Under the pieces are notes generated by a model. The model ran no database searches. It was given only the letters and a program-made list of their open reading frames with translations, and was not told the DNA's origin. From Lumbricus rubellus (taxonomy: Eukaryota; Annelida; Clitellata; Crassiclitellata; Lumbricidae), in the NCBI GenBank assembly GCA_945859605.1, contig OX243814.1, positions 38,421,630 through 38,485,629 on the forward strand: 64,000 bases of DNA. The letters are read 5' to 3'. Shown in pieces: positions 47,701 through 58,080 of the stretch. Both the position numbers and the translations under genes were made by a program. Positions within the stretch are counted from its first letter, which is position 1; each line of letters begins with the position of its first letter.

Positions 47701-50700
47701 CGGGTGAGCCGTTCCCAGTACGCAAGGCTCCGCGAGAAAAAATAGGTTTTGAGAAGAGAATGAGGAGGAGAGACTGCAGTTCTAGAACGAGGAACCAAAG
47801 AAGTCGAACCTGTGAGATGAACGGTGCAGGATGGGAGGAAGCTGAGCGAAGCTGAAGTATAACGCCAGCCATACATGTATATTTCGGGAAAGACCCCATT
47901 GAACTTTGATTATAGGCTAATATTGATGAATAGCCTATATGGATGGATAGATACAGATAGACAATTGTGTACATGTATTGTACAGAGTTGTATTCCATTT
48001 TATATTTTAAATAACTTAAATAGCTATCAAACCTTAAGTAAACTTAGGCTATATCCTATGCCTATTTAATAGGGGCCAATAGCACAAATTATTATCTTTA
48101 TCGTAATTGCTGTAGTATCGATTCGGATGTCCACTGCAGGCATCGCTCTCTATAAGTAAACTGCTCATCATCTCTTCTCTTCGTCAAAGGCCTGTAAAAA
48201 TCAATAAATCGTCATAGCTTTAGTTAGAAGTTTACGAACCAAAAAATTAACGAGTGCTGTAGACACGGGTCTAATCATCCATGCTGTTTCATCCACGGTG
48301 TATAAATCATCCTAATTAAGTAGGATGTATTGTATAGTGACGCGTATTGCATTGGGCAGAACCTTAATTATAATTAACCTAGATGTTACAAACCTACAGC
48401 AATAAAAATGTCGTGGGTGTAGGCCACTGAAGATCCGACTCCTACGCTTATGAATCATAGTCAGGTTCAGATGATACATAATGTGGCTGCAGCTGCCTTA
48501 GTGTGCTACAGTGTGCTCAACTGGCTTTCAAAGTCACATGGCTGTTACACACAATAATGATTCTGATCACAATGCAGCTGCATGATCGGTCAATTTAATT
48601 AAAAGTGAGATCGTTTATTTCATGACCTGCTTCTTATAGTCACTCTTCTATTTCCCCTTCCAGAGCTTCATGGCTTGTTGCTGTTAAACGACACAGCCAT
48701 ATCAAAAATGATTAGTGTAGCCCTCCTCTTTTATGCAAGATTGGGACTGGCGCTATGAGGGTGCGTACAGTGGCGGGGTTCCATAGCTTCATTTTTGACG
48801 TAGCCTGTAAGACTATAATTATAATGTAGGCCTACTCGCAGGGCTTAAAGTGTGTCTGGACAGTCATGGACGGCGTTCATGCACTTATTTTAAAATCTGA
48901 ACGCCGTCCCGCCACTTATTGGCCAGCACAGACTGGAAAGGTAAGGGGCGTCCAGGCACTTCTTTTGGAAGGGTAAGGGCGTCTAGGCACTTATTTATCT
49001 TCACTTTAGGCACTGCCTACTCGGGATATAATCCAGCGACTATCCAATACCCATTCAAAGCATGCAGACTGATGCAGGCCAAGGTACAGGCTTACTGTTT
49101 GTAATATTCGTGTAGCATTTTGAACGCGAATTAGTCTAACGAGGGTTCTGCATTCATTACCGTATTGGATAAGCAACAATACTTGCAAATTTGGCATTAA
49201 TTTTTCTGAAACGTGAATTATAGTTATCCAGCGCAGTATTCAAGACACACAATTATAGCCTATAATCATTACATGTATGTCGTAATGTTCCACACGAGTG
49301 TGTTTTGAGGTCGGCCAGCGATTCCCTTGAACCCGGACTCTAGAGTACCGTACGTGTGCAGATAGGCCTAGGTTTGGTTCTCATAGACTCAGTGATTTTA
49401 TGAACACCAAGTAGATTACTTAATATTAATAATTGAGTCAGGTTTTTATATTATAGGCTAGGCCAACTACGTGGCAACAGAAGAAATGCATCGCGTTGGG
49501 CCGTTGACCCTGAAATCACATCCCAGATTTAGTGCAAAATTAATCCTGAATCACACACAACTCCATTATCCCATCACTGGTTTATATTAATTTTTAGAAC
49601 ATAAACACGAGTGCATAACAGAACAATTTAGAATAGGCTAAGCATAATAGGCTGCATATAAAACGGAGTGGGACCTGTCAAAATGTCTTCCATAATGGGC
49701 CTAAAATGGTGCAAACTTAATGAGCATGTGAAACAACAGCTAATAAAATTATAGGGCCTAATACGATTGCAGTACTTTGCAATTAATTAGGCCTATGCAC
49801 TCATGTTTATATTCTAAAATGCCATAATTATGGTGTTGATGTCGTTATAAAGCATTAAAAATTTAAAATAATGGACTCAGAAGACCTGCGGATCAGGGCT
49901 ATAGGCTATCTGTTTTTTCTTGATTTTCTATATTTGCGGTCATCTTGTGTACCGTAGTTTGTGTACTCTGGACGCAAATAAAAAAGAATTGAATTGAAAG
50001 ACAACTTGAATACTGAATAGCCATATACTAGGAATAGTGCTTAAAGTGTGGGAAAATAGTTGCATGGACGCCTTTTACCTTTCGAAAAGAAGTGCCTGGA
50101 CGCTCCTTACCTTTCCAGACTGTGCTGGCCAGTAGGCCTAAGTGGCAGGACGGCGTTCAGATTTTAAAATAAGTGCATGGGCGCCGTCCATGACCTCCAG
50201 CCACACTTTAAGCCCTGGCTAGAAATAAACCTATAATATGTTTATTTCTAGCCAGGGCTTAAAGTGTGTAGGCCTATATTATACATTTTTCGTGATGTTT
50301 ACTCAGGGGCAGAACTACAGCCTACTTCACCCACGTTATAAATAATGCTGCACATGTAATTGAACGACTATTATATTAAATTGGTTGCAGATAATCGCTG
50401 TATTAGCACGGTCGCTGACACGAATCTCTGGATAATCATTGCAGTCGTCTTCGTCTGCGTGATTATCATCATCGCTTTAAGTGTACACTTCGTCTGCCTC
50501 AAGAGACGCAGCAGAGGTCAGTGATAATTCGACACTGCACGCAGATTAGAATAAGTATGCGCAGTATATGGCATAAAAATGTTGACGGAAAGGTCCAAAA
50601 CACAGACCTAGGCCTACTTGATACAATTGCAGCTCCAATTATCATCACTTAGGGCTTATAAATAAGCCTGAACGGCGTAAACGCTCATTATTTTATGAGT

Positions 50701-52049
50701 GTAGGACAATAACCCCTGGACAAAACCCCCTACCCTGTGTAAAATAGCCTATTTTGTGCAGTTGATTAGTAGGCTAAAACGCGTTTCATCAATCCAGCTT
50801 CTATTTACACAGCAACAATTGCTTTTACCAATCGAATATCTATTCAGATAACAATTATTTTTCGTTAATCCATTTAGGCAAAAAAAATCATAAGTCCAGC
50901 TTCTATTTCAATAGCAACAATTGTTTTAATCGATCCAACTTCTATTTAAATAACAATTATTTTCATAAATCCAGCTCCAATTTAAGCACATTTTCATCAA
51001 TCCAGCTCCAATTTAAGCAAGATTATTTTCAACAGCTTCCATTTGACTGATTTGAGTAGCCTAGGCCTCAATCCGACTTCTATTTAGCGAGGATTCAGTT
51101 TTACATAATATCTTTTAAGCACTTAACCACCACATAGGCCTACAATACATACATAGGCCTACCACAGAATAAATAACGCTTTATCTATTCTGTGATACAT
51201 ACATACATACATGCATTGTGTACAATTGTACTTGTACTATGTATGATGTATACATATAGGGCCTATATATACATACACACTTACATAGGCTACATAGTAC
51301 ATACACACAATGTCATGTACATGCATACAGACATACATGTACAATTGTACACACCCATACACATAGGCTACATACAATTAATGTCATAATTACATAGACC
51401 TACATAGGCTACATAGTACATACATAGCCTACATAATATAACTAAATGCATATAATTATACATGCATACATACAATATACATGTCGTGCTTGTAGCTTTA
51501 GTCTCGCTCAACGGTCAAACGAGACCAAGCGACGAAGCAGTAGCGTTAGGTCTAGCAGTGAACAACGAACCGATCTACAGCGAATACACTGAAATACCAT
51601 CGTACAACGTTTGCCGTGAAGCCATGGATAGATGCCACAACAGACCCGTCTCCAACGTCGGCTACTTACCAATGGAGCGCAAGAGCAATACGAGCATTCG
51701 AGGCGCTCTTCCCGAAGCACCGGGAAAAGCATGTGCGTCTGCCTGTACGAAGAGCGCCTGTCAGAACAAAAACGAGTACATGACAACTGACGATGATGTC
51801 CTAGGTCCCGGATATGCTGTTTCAGCCAGCCCGTCCACGGAGGTCCAACCTACAGTGGATGAGACTACGTCCACGTACCTTAACTTGTCTGGGAGGAAAC
51901 AGTCATCTTCTACTGACTACGCGGCCTTAGCAACAACATGTGAAGAACAAGAGTTACTGCTAGGAGAAGAACGCCAGCCTAAAGAACCAAAGACGACTGA
52001 GGAAAAGACGGAGGACCAAAACGATTACCTTCTGCCATTGTCCGATTGA
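43779..52049 (+). CDS. Gene D: three-Ig-domain type I receptor with ITAM, ITIM and YxxM tail
   Basis: Exons: 43779-43818 (signal MIISLWILIVVTC), 44225-44548 (V-like Ig), 45060-45416 (Ig 2), 45996-46253 (Ig 3), 50391-50516 (transmembrane), 51502-52049 (tail, TGA). All joins phase 1; sum 1653 nt, 550 aa. Domain 1 has MTC..TSWYY..HAGMYAC and ends LIVLG. Domain 2 has MVCTVNFTGPLPPTMEW..YSCRT and ends YNYTWT. Domain 3 has LTCVADASPTPVFKW..YVFQC. The helix IIIAVVFVCVIIIIALSV precedes KRRSR. The 182-codon tail has SEYTEI and STYLNL (ITIM consensus), YLPM (PI3-kinase type) and YLNL-x10-YAAL, an exact ITAM. The longest tail in the cluster sits in a single exon, which makes its frame secure. A 4.1-kb intron before the helix holds two transposons. 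Confidence 0.9.
43955..44135 (+). repeat. tRNA-derived SINE, 5'-truncated, in gene D intron 1
   Basis: Box B relic AGGTTCGAATCCACC, then the family core (CGGCGTGAAATTCCGATAC, TCGGGAGCGCCTCTGAGTAG) and an A-rich end. Confidence 0.75.
44640..44820. repeat. (CAC)n(CAT)n compound microsatellite in gene D intron
   Basis: Follows the V exon of gene D by about 90 bases. The V exon frame runs on through it, giving an artefact Thr/Ile-rich extension. Confidence 0.9.
45475..45715. repeat. Unclassified interspersed repeat, partly shared with 48.1 and 48.7 kb
   Basis: 'GCCCTCCTCCTTTATCCAGA' near 45484 matches 'GCCCTCCTCTTTTATGCAAG' near 48720; 'TCGTAATTGCTGTA' near 45597 recurs near 48100; it ends 'GTAGCGCTTTAGAAATTTG', seen also near 29465. 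Probably an old SINE-like family. Confidence 0.45.
46500..47667. mobile_element. Mariner-like element with tandem subterminal repeats
   Basis: Ends AGGGTGGGCCATAAAAAAGT and complement, flanked by TA (46498-46499, 47668-47669). Each side has two tandem copies of a block of roughly 190-206 bp (TATCTTGGCCAGAAGT near 46543 and 46749; inverted copies near 47421 and 47611). The + strand at about 47075-47200 reads ..KESVRLINRSIKNFAKRLKR and then GGWHIEH, the C-terminal end of a mariner-family transposase. The rest of the enzyme is gone. It lies in gene D intron 4. Confidence 0.8.
47686..47875 (-). repeat. Probable LINE 3' relic
   Basis: The - strand reads LTGSTSLVPRSRTAVSPPHS then LLKTYFFSRSL..ERLTRLEAPYK, resembling the short post-reverse-transcriptase tail of LINEs. 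Weak call. Confidence 0.35.
48841..50216. mobile_element. Inverted-repeat transposon (CAGGGCTTAAAGTGTG ends) in gene D intron 4
   Basis: CAGGGCTTAAAGTGTG at the left and CACACTTTAAGCCCTG at the right, with long subterminal inverted stretches that share CTGAACGCCGTCC and GACTGGAAAGGTAAGG. No transposase frame. The right end runs straight into a mirror-image fragment of the same end (see the next feature). Confidence 0.75.
50202..50268. repeat. 29-bp perfect inverted repeat made of two opposed transposon ends
   Basis: Arms 50202-50230 and 50240-50268 with a 9-base loop. Each arm is a transposon end (AAGCCCTG) plus GCTAGAAATAAAC flank. Confidence 0.85.
50786..51080. repeat. About 40-bp minisatellite, locus 1
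   Basis: Diverged tandem units of the type ATCAATCCAGCTTCTATTTA..GCAACAATT. The same unit forms a second array at 55.83-56.13 kb. In the last intron of gene D. Confidence 0.7.
51195..51480. repeat. ACAT/TACA-rich low-complexity DNA
   Basis: Interrupted ACATAC and TACATGTA repeats directly upstream of the tail exon of gene D. Confidence 0.7.
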
Positions 52050-52502
52050 TTATCATGATCGAAAGTCTGGATGGCTAACCCTGTGTGATATGACATTGTG
52101 GCGGCGCCACTATAAGTTAGTCTGTGGCTGGCCATTTGATCTGCTTAAAATTACCCTATAATATTGTTACTCTTGACCTGCATTATGACCTGCCAAGTTC
52201 TTTCGAATCTTTAATATCTTCTTTACCCAGCATTTAATTTCATCGACCTGCTGAATAACTCCCATAGGCCTAACCTTAATTGACGCGACCTGATATTATG
52301 TAGATGCATGGACCTTGCGCAGACGTACACTGCCGAAGTAGCCTACCCATAACTCCTGAGTCCTGAAGTGCATAGGAGAACTACAAACACGGTTTGTGGC
52401 TACAGGACCCAGTTTATAGGCTACAGAAAGGTTCAAAATGCTTGATTACACCTGGGAGTCGACCCCAATAAGTCGACTTGGTCAACCCAACCGTATCAGA
52501 GC

Positions 52503-52873
52503 CAGTGGTGTAGTCCTAAAAAATGAAGTGGGGGGACGCAAAAATGAAGTGGGGGGACGCAAAAATGAAGTGGGGGAACGCTTCATATTAGGCTTACAAA
52601 TTTTTTCTCAATTATTAATTTATTGTTATTACAGTAGGCCTACTACTGTACTACTGTACTATTTTCATTTGTCATTAGCTTTTATTTACAAGCCATTGAA
52701 CACATATATAAATATATCTGCGAAACTGCGAAAGGCTCTAGTAAGTAAGCAGCTGAAACTGTGAATCTTGAATTTTTTGTTTCCTCCCTGGAAAAAAGTG
52801 GGGGGACGGCGTTCCCCCGCGGAAAAAAGTGGGGGGACGGCGTCCCCCCGCGTCCCCCCCCACTACACCACTG
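52503..52873. mobile_element. hAT-type MITE (CAGTGGTGTAGTCC ends)
   Basis: Ends CAGTGGTGTAGTCC and complement-like CACTACACCACTG with an exact 8-bp duplication ATCAGAGC (52495-52502, 52874-52881). Three tandem AAAATGAAGTGGGGGGACGC units sit inside the left end. It lies 450 bases past the gene D stop. Confidence 0.9.
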
Positions 52874-53287
52874 ATCAGAGCCTATAATTTATGATGAAAG
52901 TGTTATCCACTACCAGAAATAAATGATAGAGTAAAAAAGATCATCAGACAGAAATTAACTTAATTTCCTTCTTAAATTAAAACGGGATACGATAGATTAA
53001 ACACAGCTGACTGAACCAGTTTGGCAATTAATAGGCTAAACCCCAGAATTATTATTGACTGCGTTCTGAATTTGACGAACCAGAATTAGGCTATTATGAT
53101 AAACTGTCCAGAACGGTCATAATGCAGTTTCTTACTTCCTGTAATAATTCACAATAAAAATAAAATTCGCAAAATAACCAAGTAAGAAACTGTTCGTGTT
53201 TTATTGTATTCATGAATGAATGTAGGTCTATGATGAATTGTATAACACTATGCATGCATGTAGGGCTTGCAGGCCTATATATGTAGG

Positions 53288-53611
53288 CAGGGGCGGATCC
53301 AGGGGGCAATCTGGCCATGCCCCCATCAGAAATGTTCATAGGACGTGGCCCCCATCAGGTTTCAAGAAATTTTCGATCAATGGAGCGAGCAAAGGTGAAA
53401 GTAGGATATGGCTTAAAAACAGATGATCATTGCAGCATTGGCTTGGAAAATGGTACATGCTTAAGGCAGTTGGTCGATTAAAATGACTAAAAAAAGTTAT
53501 CAGTTTTTTCGGTGAAAGATCAACGAAATTTTGTAAAATATTTTCCGCACCAAGGTCTAAAATTGTGGGCCCCCTTCGAAAATTTCTGTATCCGGCGACT
53601 ATCCGCCCTTG
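53288..53611. mobile_element. CAGGGGCGGATCC-family MITE (copy 3)
   Basis: Ends CAGGGGCGGATCCAGGGG and ATCCGCCCTTG, flanks TATGTAGG and TATGTAAG (8 bp, one mismatch). The interior has GACTAAAAAAAGTTATCAG, as in the other copies. Confidence 0.8.
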
Positions 53612-55820
53612 TATGTAAGGATTGTAGGCCCACAATATTGTATGTAGCCTAGGCAATCTAGTTAGTTAATGTCTAAGTAGGCCTAAATACATAAGTCAAT
53701 AGCCTAGTACTCTATTGTTATATTTTGTAATGTGCTGTATTCCATTGTTTCTATTGTATCTTACAGTATAGGCTCATTGCATTTACTCATTGCATTTACT
53801 TCCTTTCCATTAAAATTAAGTGTTTAGACAGAAACCTATAGCTGATAACAACACAATGTACACTTTCATCATTCTGTTTTTCATCCAAAGAGTAAAAGCA
53901 ACTAAAAACGTAGGCCTATAAGCAATACAAGCCGAATGCCCTAATCCCAATACAGAAACTTGACTAAATTATACACACTATGCGAACTTCCATTATTATG
54001 CGGTCAGAAGGCAAACTCTTCGGTGAATGTGTGTTTTAGCCCGGTAAATTATTCGCCATTGTAGGCTATGGGTTTCAGCATCGGTTGAATACTTAGCCAA
54101 CAGATTGACGAGAAGAATTCATGCCAACTAGAAGTTGGACTGATGAAAATAATTTTTACATAAATAGAAATGGAATTTCTGAAACCAATCTCGCTGAAAT
54201 CGAAGCTGGAAGGATCATTACCAAATTAGAGGTTTGAAAAGTTACAATTAGGTCAATAATGCTGTAAATGAGCGAATAATTATAATTTACGACGCCAAAA
54301 TAGGCATACACGCTAACCAACTTTTCTTAATCACTGACTGACTGTGGTGCTGCTTTCTCATCATAAGCGAGATTCTAGCAAAGACAATAGATTGTCCGAC
54401 AATTACATTGTTTTTTTTGTTAGAAGATTTTTTATATGCCCTGGACGATGTGGTGTAAAACATGGCACAGCAAAACGATGAAAACCTGGCAAAGAAAATT
54501 TTTCGATGGTAACAGTTAATGATACTTTAGGCCTAATAGGCCTACAAACATTCACGTTATGATTCTAGTTAAAAAACACGGAAGAAAAAGGATCAAATGT
54601 GCAACTGATTATACATTTAGGCAGAATTAAGTCTTTTAAGCAGTGCAAGGGGTCCAGATTAACTCAGGAATAAACAACTCGAAAATCAAAGAATCATAAC
54701 TGACAGCATTGCAAAAACACCAAGTCTAAGCAAAAGTCTTTAAAGCAAATAACACTAAAATTAGAAAATACAGTTCAATAATCTGGTTTAAATAGAAACA
54801 ATTAAAGCACCGTGAAATTAACAAGATTTTAAACAACTCATCCATAACACAAATATCCGAACAAACCGTCTCTTTTCTAAACTAGCATTGCTTGCATAAC
54901 AACTATCAATAAGCATGCAGCTCATTTTAGGCCTACAATTGGCATCAGTTGACGTTCGCCTCAAGTGAAACGGAAACGCTCGTCAATAAGCTGGTTCCCT
55001 GCGCTAGACTTTCGAGTGGCACTTCAGAAATTGCAGGATATAATAATAACAATAAAATGGCATTGTTAATATTTTTGCAACAGATGGTGGACAAAAATAA
55101 TTAGAGTATTCAGGAATTAAATACATATCATGCAACATACCCGGGTCAAATCGTTCACCACTCACCAAGGTGGGAACTGGGAATGTTTATTCATGCGATT
55201 TCGTAGACACGAATGTAAAACCCCCAAATTACCGGTATATCTATAATAGGCCTACTCTATAGGCAATAGCCTAGTCGAAAAGCAACATAGGCTCATCGGC
55301 TTGTGCATTTTTTAAATTGCACACAACGTTGGAGGTGGAGATCTCGTTGATCTAATCACACATGCAAGATGGCAAGAAAGTCTCAAAAAATGAACGATAA
55401 ACAAATGAACGGAATAATGTATAGGCCTATAGGCTATTTTTGAATATGAAGTGCAAGAAGTAATATAATTATACAAACTTTGAAGTATGCAGTGTTAACA
55501 ATAAATTTCCTTCATGCAGTCACCAGAAGGAATTATCCCAGAGCTACAAAAGTAGCTGTTAGCTATCATCAAAGGCGAAAAAACTGAGAGACAACAGATT
55601 TACTGAGATTCGAAAACCCTTATCTTACATATCTTTATTACAGAGTTGAAATTGGACATACATCTACAATATTGTACATGTAACTCTTCCATTACATATA
55701 ATTCCTTTTCACGTGGACAATGCCATAGACAACAGCGTTTGCCTAGCTCTACAGCAGACATCTTGAAAATGGTTACCGGACAATTCGGAGTTGGATAACT
55801 TCAAGGAGACAATTTGGGCG
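53612..55820. other. Intergenic, nothing recognised
   Basis: AT-rich sequence. TAGGCCTA motifs continue to about 55.44 kb and then stop. No family exon or transposon end found. Confidence 0.4.
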
Positions 55821-55829
55821 ACCAAGAAT

Positions 55830-56135
55830 TATTCTCATCAATCCAACTTATATTTTAGCAACAATTGCTTGCATAAATCCAACTTTCATCTAACCAATTT
55901 CTATTTAAACAACAATATTATACTCATTAATCCAAATTCTATATCAGCAACAATTATTCTCATAAATCCAACTTCGGCTATATTTGAGCAACAGTATTTT
56001 CGTGAATCCATCTCAACTACTATTGAAGTAAGAATTATTTTCAACAATTCAATTTATTTAGGCAACAAAAGTTTCATTAATCTAACTGCTTTTGAAGCAA
56101 TATTTTCATCTATCCAACTTTGATTTAAGCAAAAA
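55830..56135. repeat. About 40-bp minisatellite, locus 2
   Basis: Seven to eight diverged units (ATCAATCCAACTT..GCAACAATT) related to the array in the last intron of gene D. Confidence 0.7.
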
Positions 56136-56139
56136 TATT

Positions 56140-57480
56140 GTGGATCTGCTTCGAATTGTCTGGCTCCGAATTGACCAGACACCCTTGCAAACGATGCTAT
56201 GCGACCTTCTGGTGTTGGTCGCAAGGCAATCAACAAGAAGATCCCCCTATGTTTCTCTACCTGGATTTGAGAAGCTGTCAAAACGGTTCTGTTTCGTTGC
56301 AGCTTTATATTAAAAGGTGAGGCACGCCTCTGTCTACCCGATAATCTCTCCGGAAGTAGCACTATGTAGATCTGTCAGCACAATTAATCTTTTACCCGTT
56401 TGCCCCAAGAATATTGGCTGAAAACGGGCTTTAAATTTAAAAATGAACTGGTAAAGGGTTAAATCTTCAATAAAAGGAATGCAAAACATGTGAATACTGG
56501 TGGAGTTGTATAACTATAGCAACAAAAACATTATTACTGATAACTAAGCACATCGAATAAACTCAATAAAAGACTACACGTAAAAGACTTGTAGACATTG
56601 CAAAGAAACTACGGAAAACATAAGAACACAAGCAAAACTTAACTTAAAAATAAACATGAATAAGAACGCTACACTTGATTAGCTAGCCGAGCACCATAAG
56701 CAACAACTACAAGAAATGCACTAAAAATAACTCTCCATAATTCGAACTCTGCATTATATACATTATGCATAACCCAATAAGTCAACATCCAATTATTCTG
56801 ATATATTTAAATGAACAGTAAATGAACTTGCATCAAAATATTTTTAGAATGTAAAGTGCAAAAATAGTATTGCAAAAGTCAAGAGAGAGAGAACTTTAAG
56901 TGGGTGAATATACATAAGTTAAAGCTAAATCTGCATCGTGCAGTTACCCGAAAGATTCATCCAAGATCTATAAGAGTAATCATTAACTGTAATCAAACCC
57001 GCAAATATCAAACTTTCAAGCATACGCCAAAAGTGACTGTTGATCAGGGTTGGATCAAGTCATATTCATATACGCTATGCACTGTTATGCAGATGACCCT
57101 AAACAAATAAATTACATTAATGCAGTATTCATAATATTTCATTATTTCAGCCAATTCTGCCGAAAATAGAGCACAATGTCACTGAATAGATATCATTTCA
57201 GTAAAATTCTAGGACCCATCCATATATTACGTAAGCAAAAACTCGTATTTTCGAATCCCTCCCCTGTTGCACTTCATACATTCTTTCAACTCTCATGCGT
57301 ACATACAAATAAGCTTCTCTACCCATTAAAAAATTAATTACCCAAAGTCATCTATAAAACATTTATTTTCCTGTGGGCTACAATTTTTTTAAACACTATA
57401 TTAGGCGTACTAGCTAAGCAAAATTAACTGTTATGGTTTACTGTATTAGAACTGAAAAGAATTTAATTATAATGTAATCA
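56140..57480. other. Intergenic, nothing recognised
   Basis: AT-rich DNA with no exon or repeat end that can be supported. Confidence 0.35.
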
Positions 57481-57589
57481 AATACCATCAGACAGGCGAC
57501 AGACGACTATTGTGCCTAAATTACCTCCTCCCACCTCTAACCTTGCTTCCCTTTCTAAGAATCTTGAACAGCTTGTATCCTTGCAATTT

Positions 57590-58080
57590 CCATATCTGGA
57601 ACAGTCTGAACTACACCCTCCCAGCCAATCAGCCTGCGGCTTTCCGACATCTACTCTGTCAATGACAGAGCGGAACCTACCCCGCTGGCTCTTTTTTTAA
57701 TGTCTCTGCCGCCTTTGACGCGGCTGACTATGACGTCTTACTGCAGCACCTCGATACCTCTTGTGGCATCAAAGTTTTCCGTATTCTCTGGCTTTGCTTT
57801 TACCTCTCTGACCATAGGTAACCGTTATCTGTGGAAACGATAGAACCCCTGTGGCTAAGATAAAATTTGGTTTTCCTCATGGATCGGTACCCCCCACTTT
57901 TCCTTCCCCCCCACCTCCTGTATATACTGCTACTACTATTTCCATTTGTGTATGGTGACATTCCAGCCATATTCTCCAAACACATGTAAAAATAATGGTC
58001 ACCTCTATGCTGATGACTCATGCAGACTTTGTCCATGGGCCTCCCTCTGCTCCATTTTTACTAACTGGTAAACAAAGAAT
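57590..58080 (+). pseudogene. LINE reverse transcriptase relic
   Basis: In shifting frames the + strand reads NVSAAFDAADYDVLLQHLDT, ..CFYLSDHR, and later HLYADDSCRLC. These match reverse transcriptase blocks of non-LTR elements (D-x-SAAFDTVDH-x-LL, then the catalytic YADD). Stops and frameshifts show decay. Only one of the Asp-rich blocks plus YADD can be seen. Confidence 0.7.

Noticed and set aside
54960..55040. Additional SINE copy
   Set aside because: Only a short resemblance to the SINE tail (GAGTGGCACTTCAGAAATT); not enough to call.
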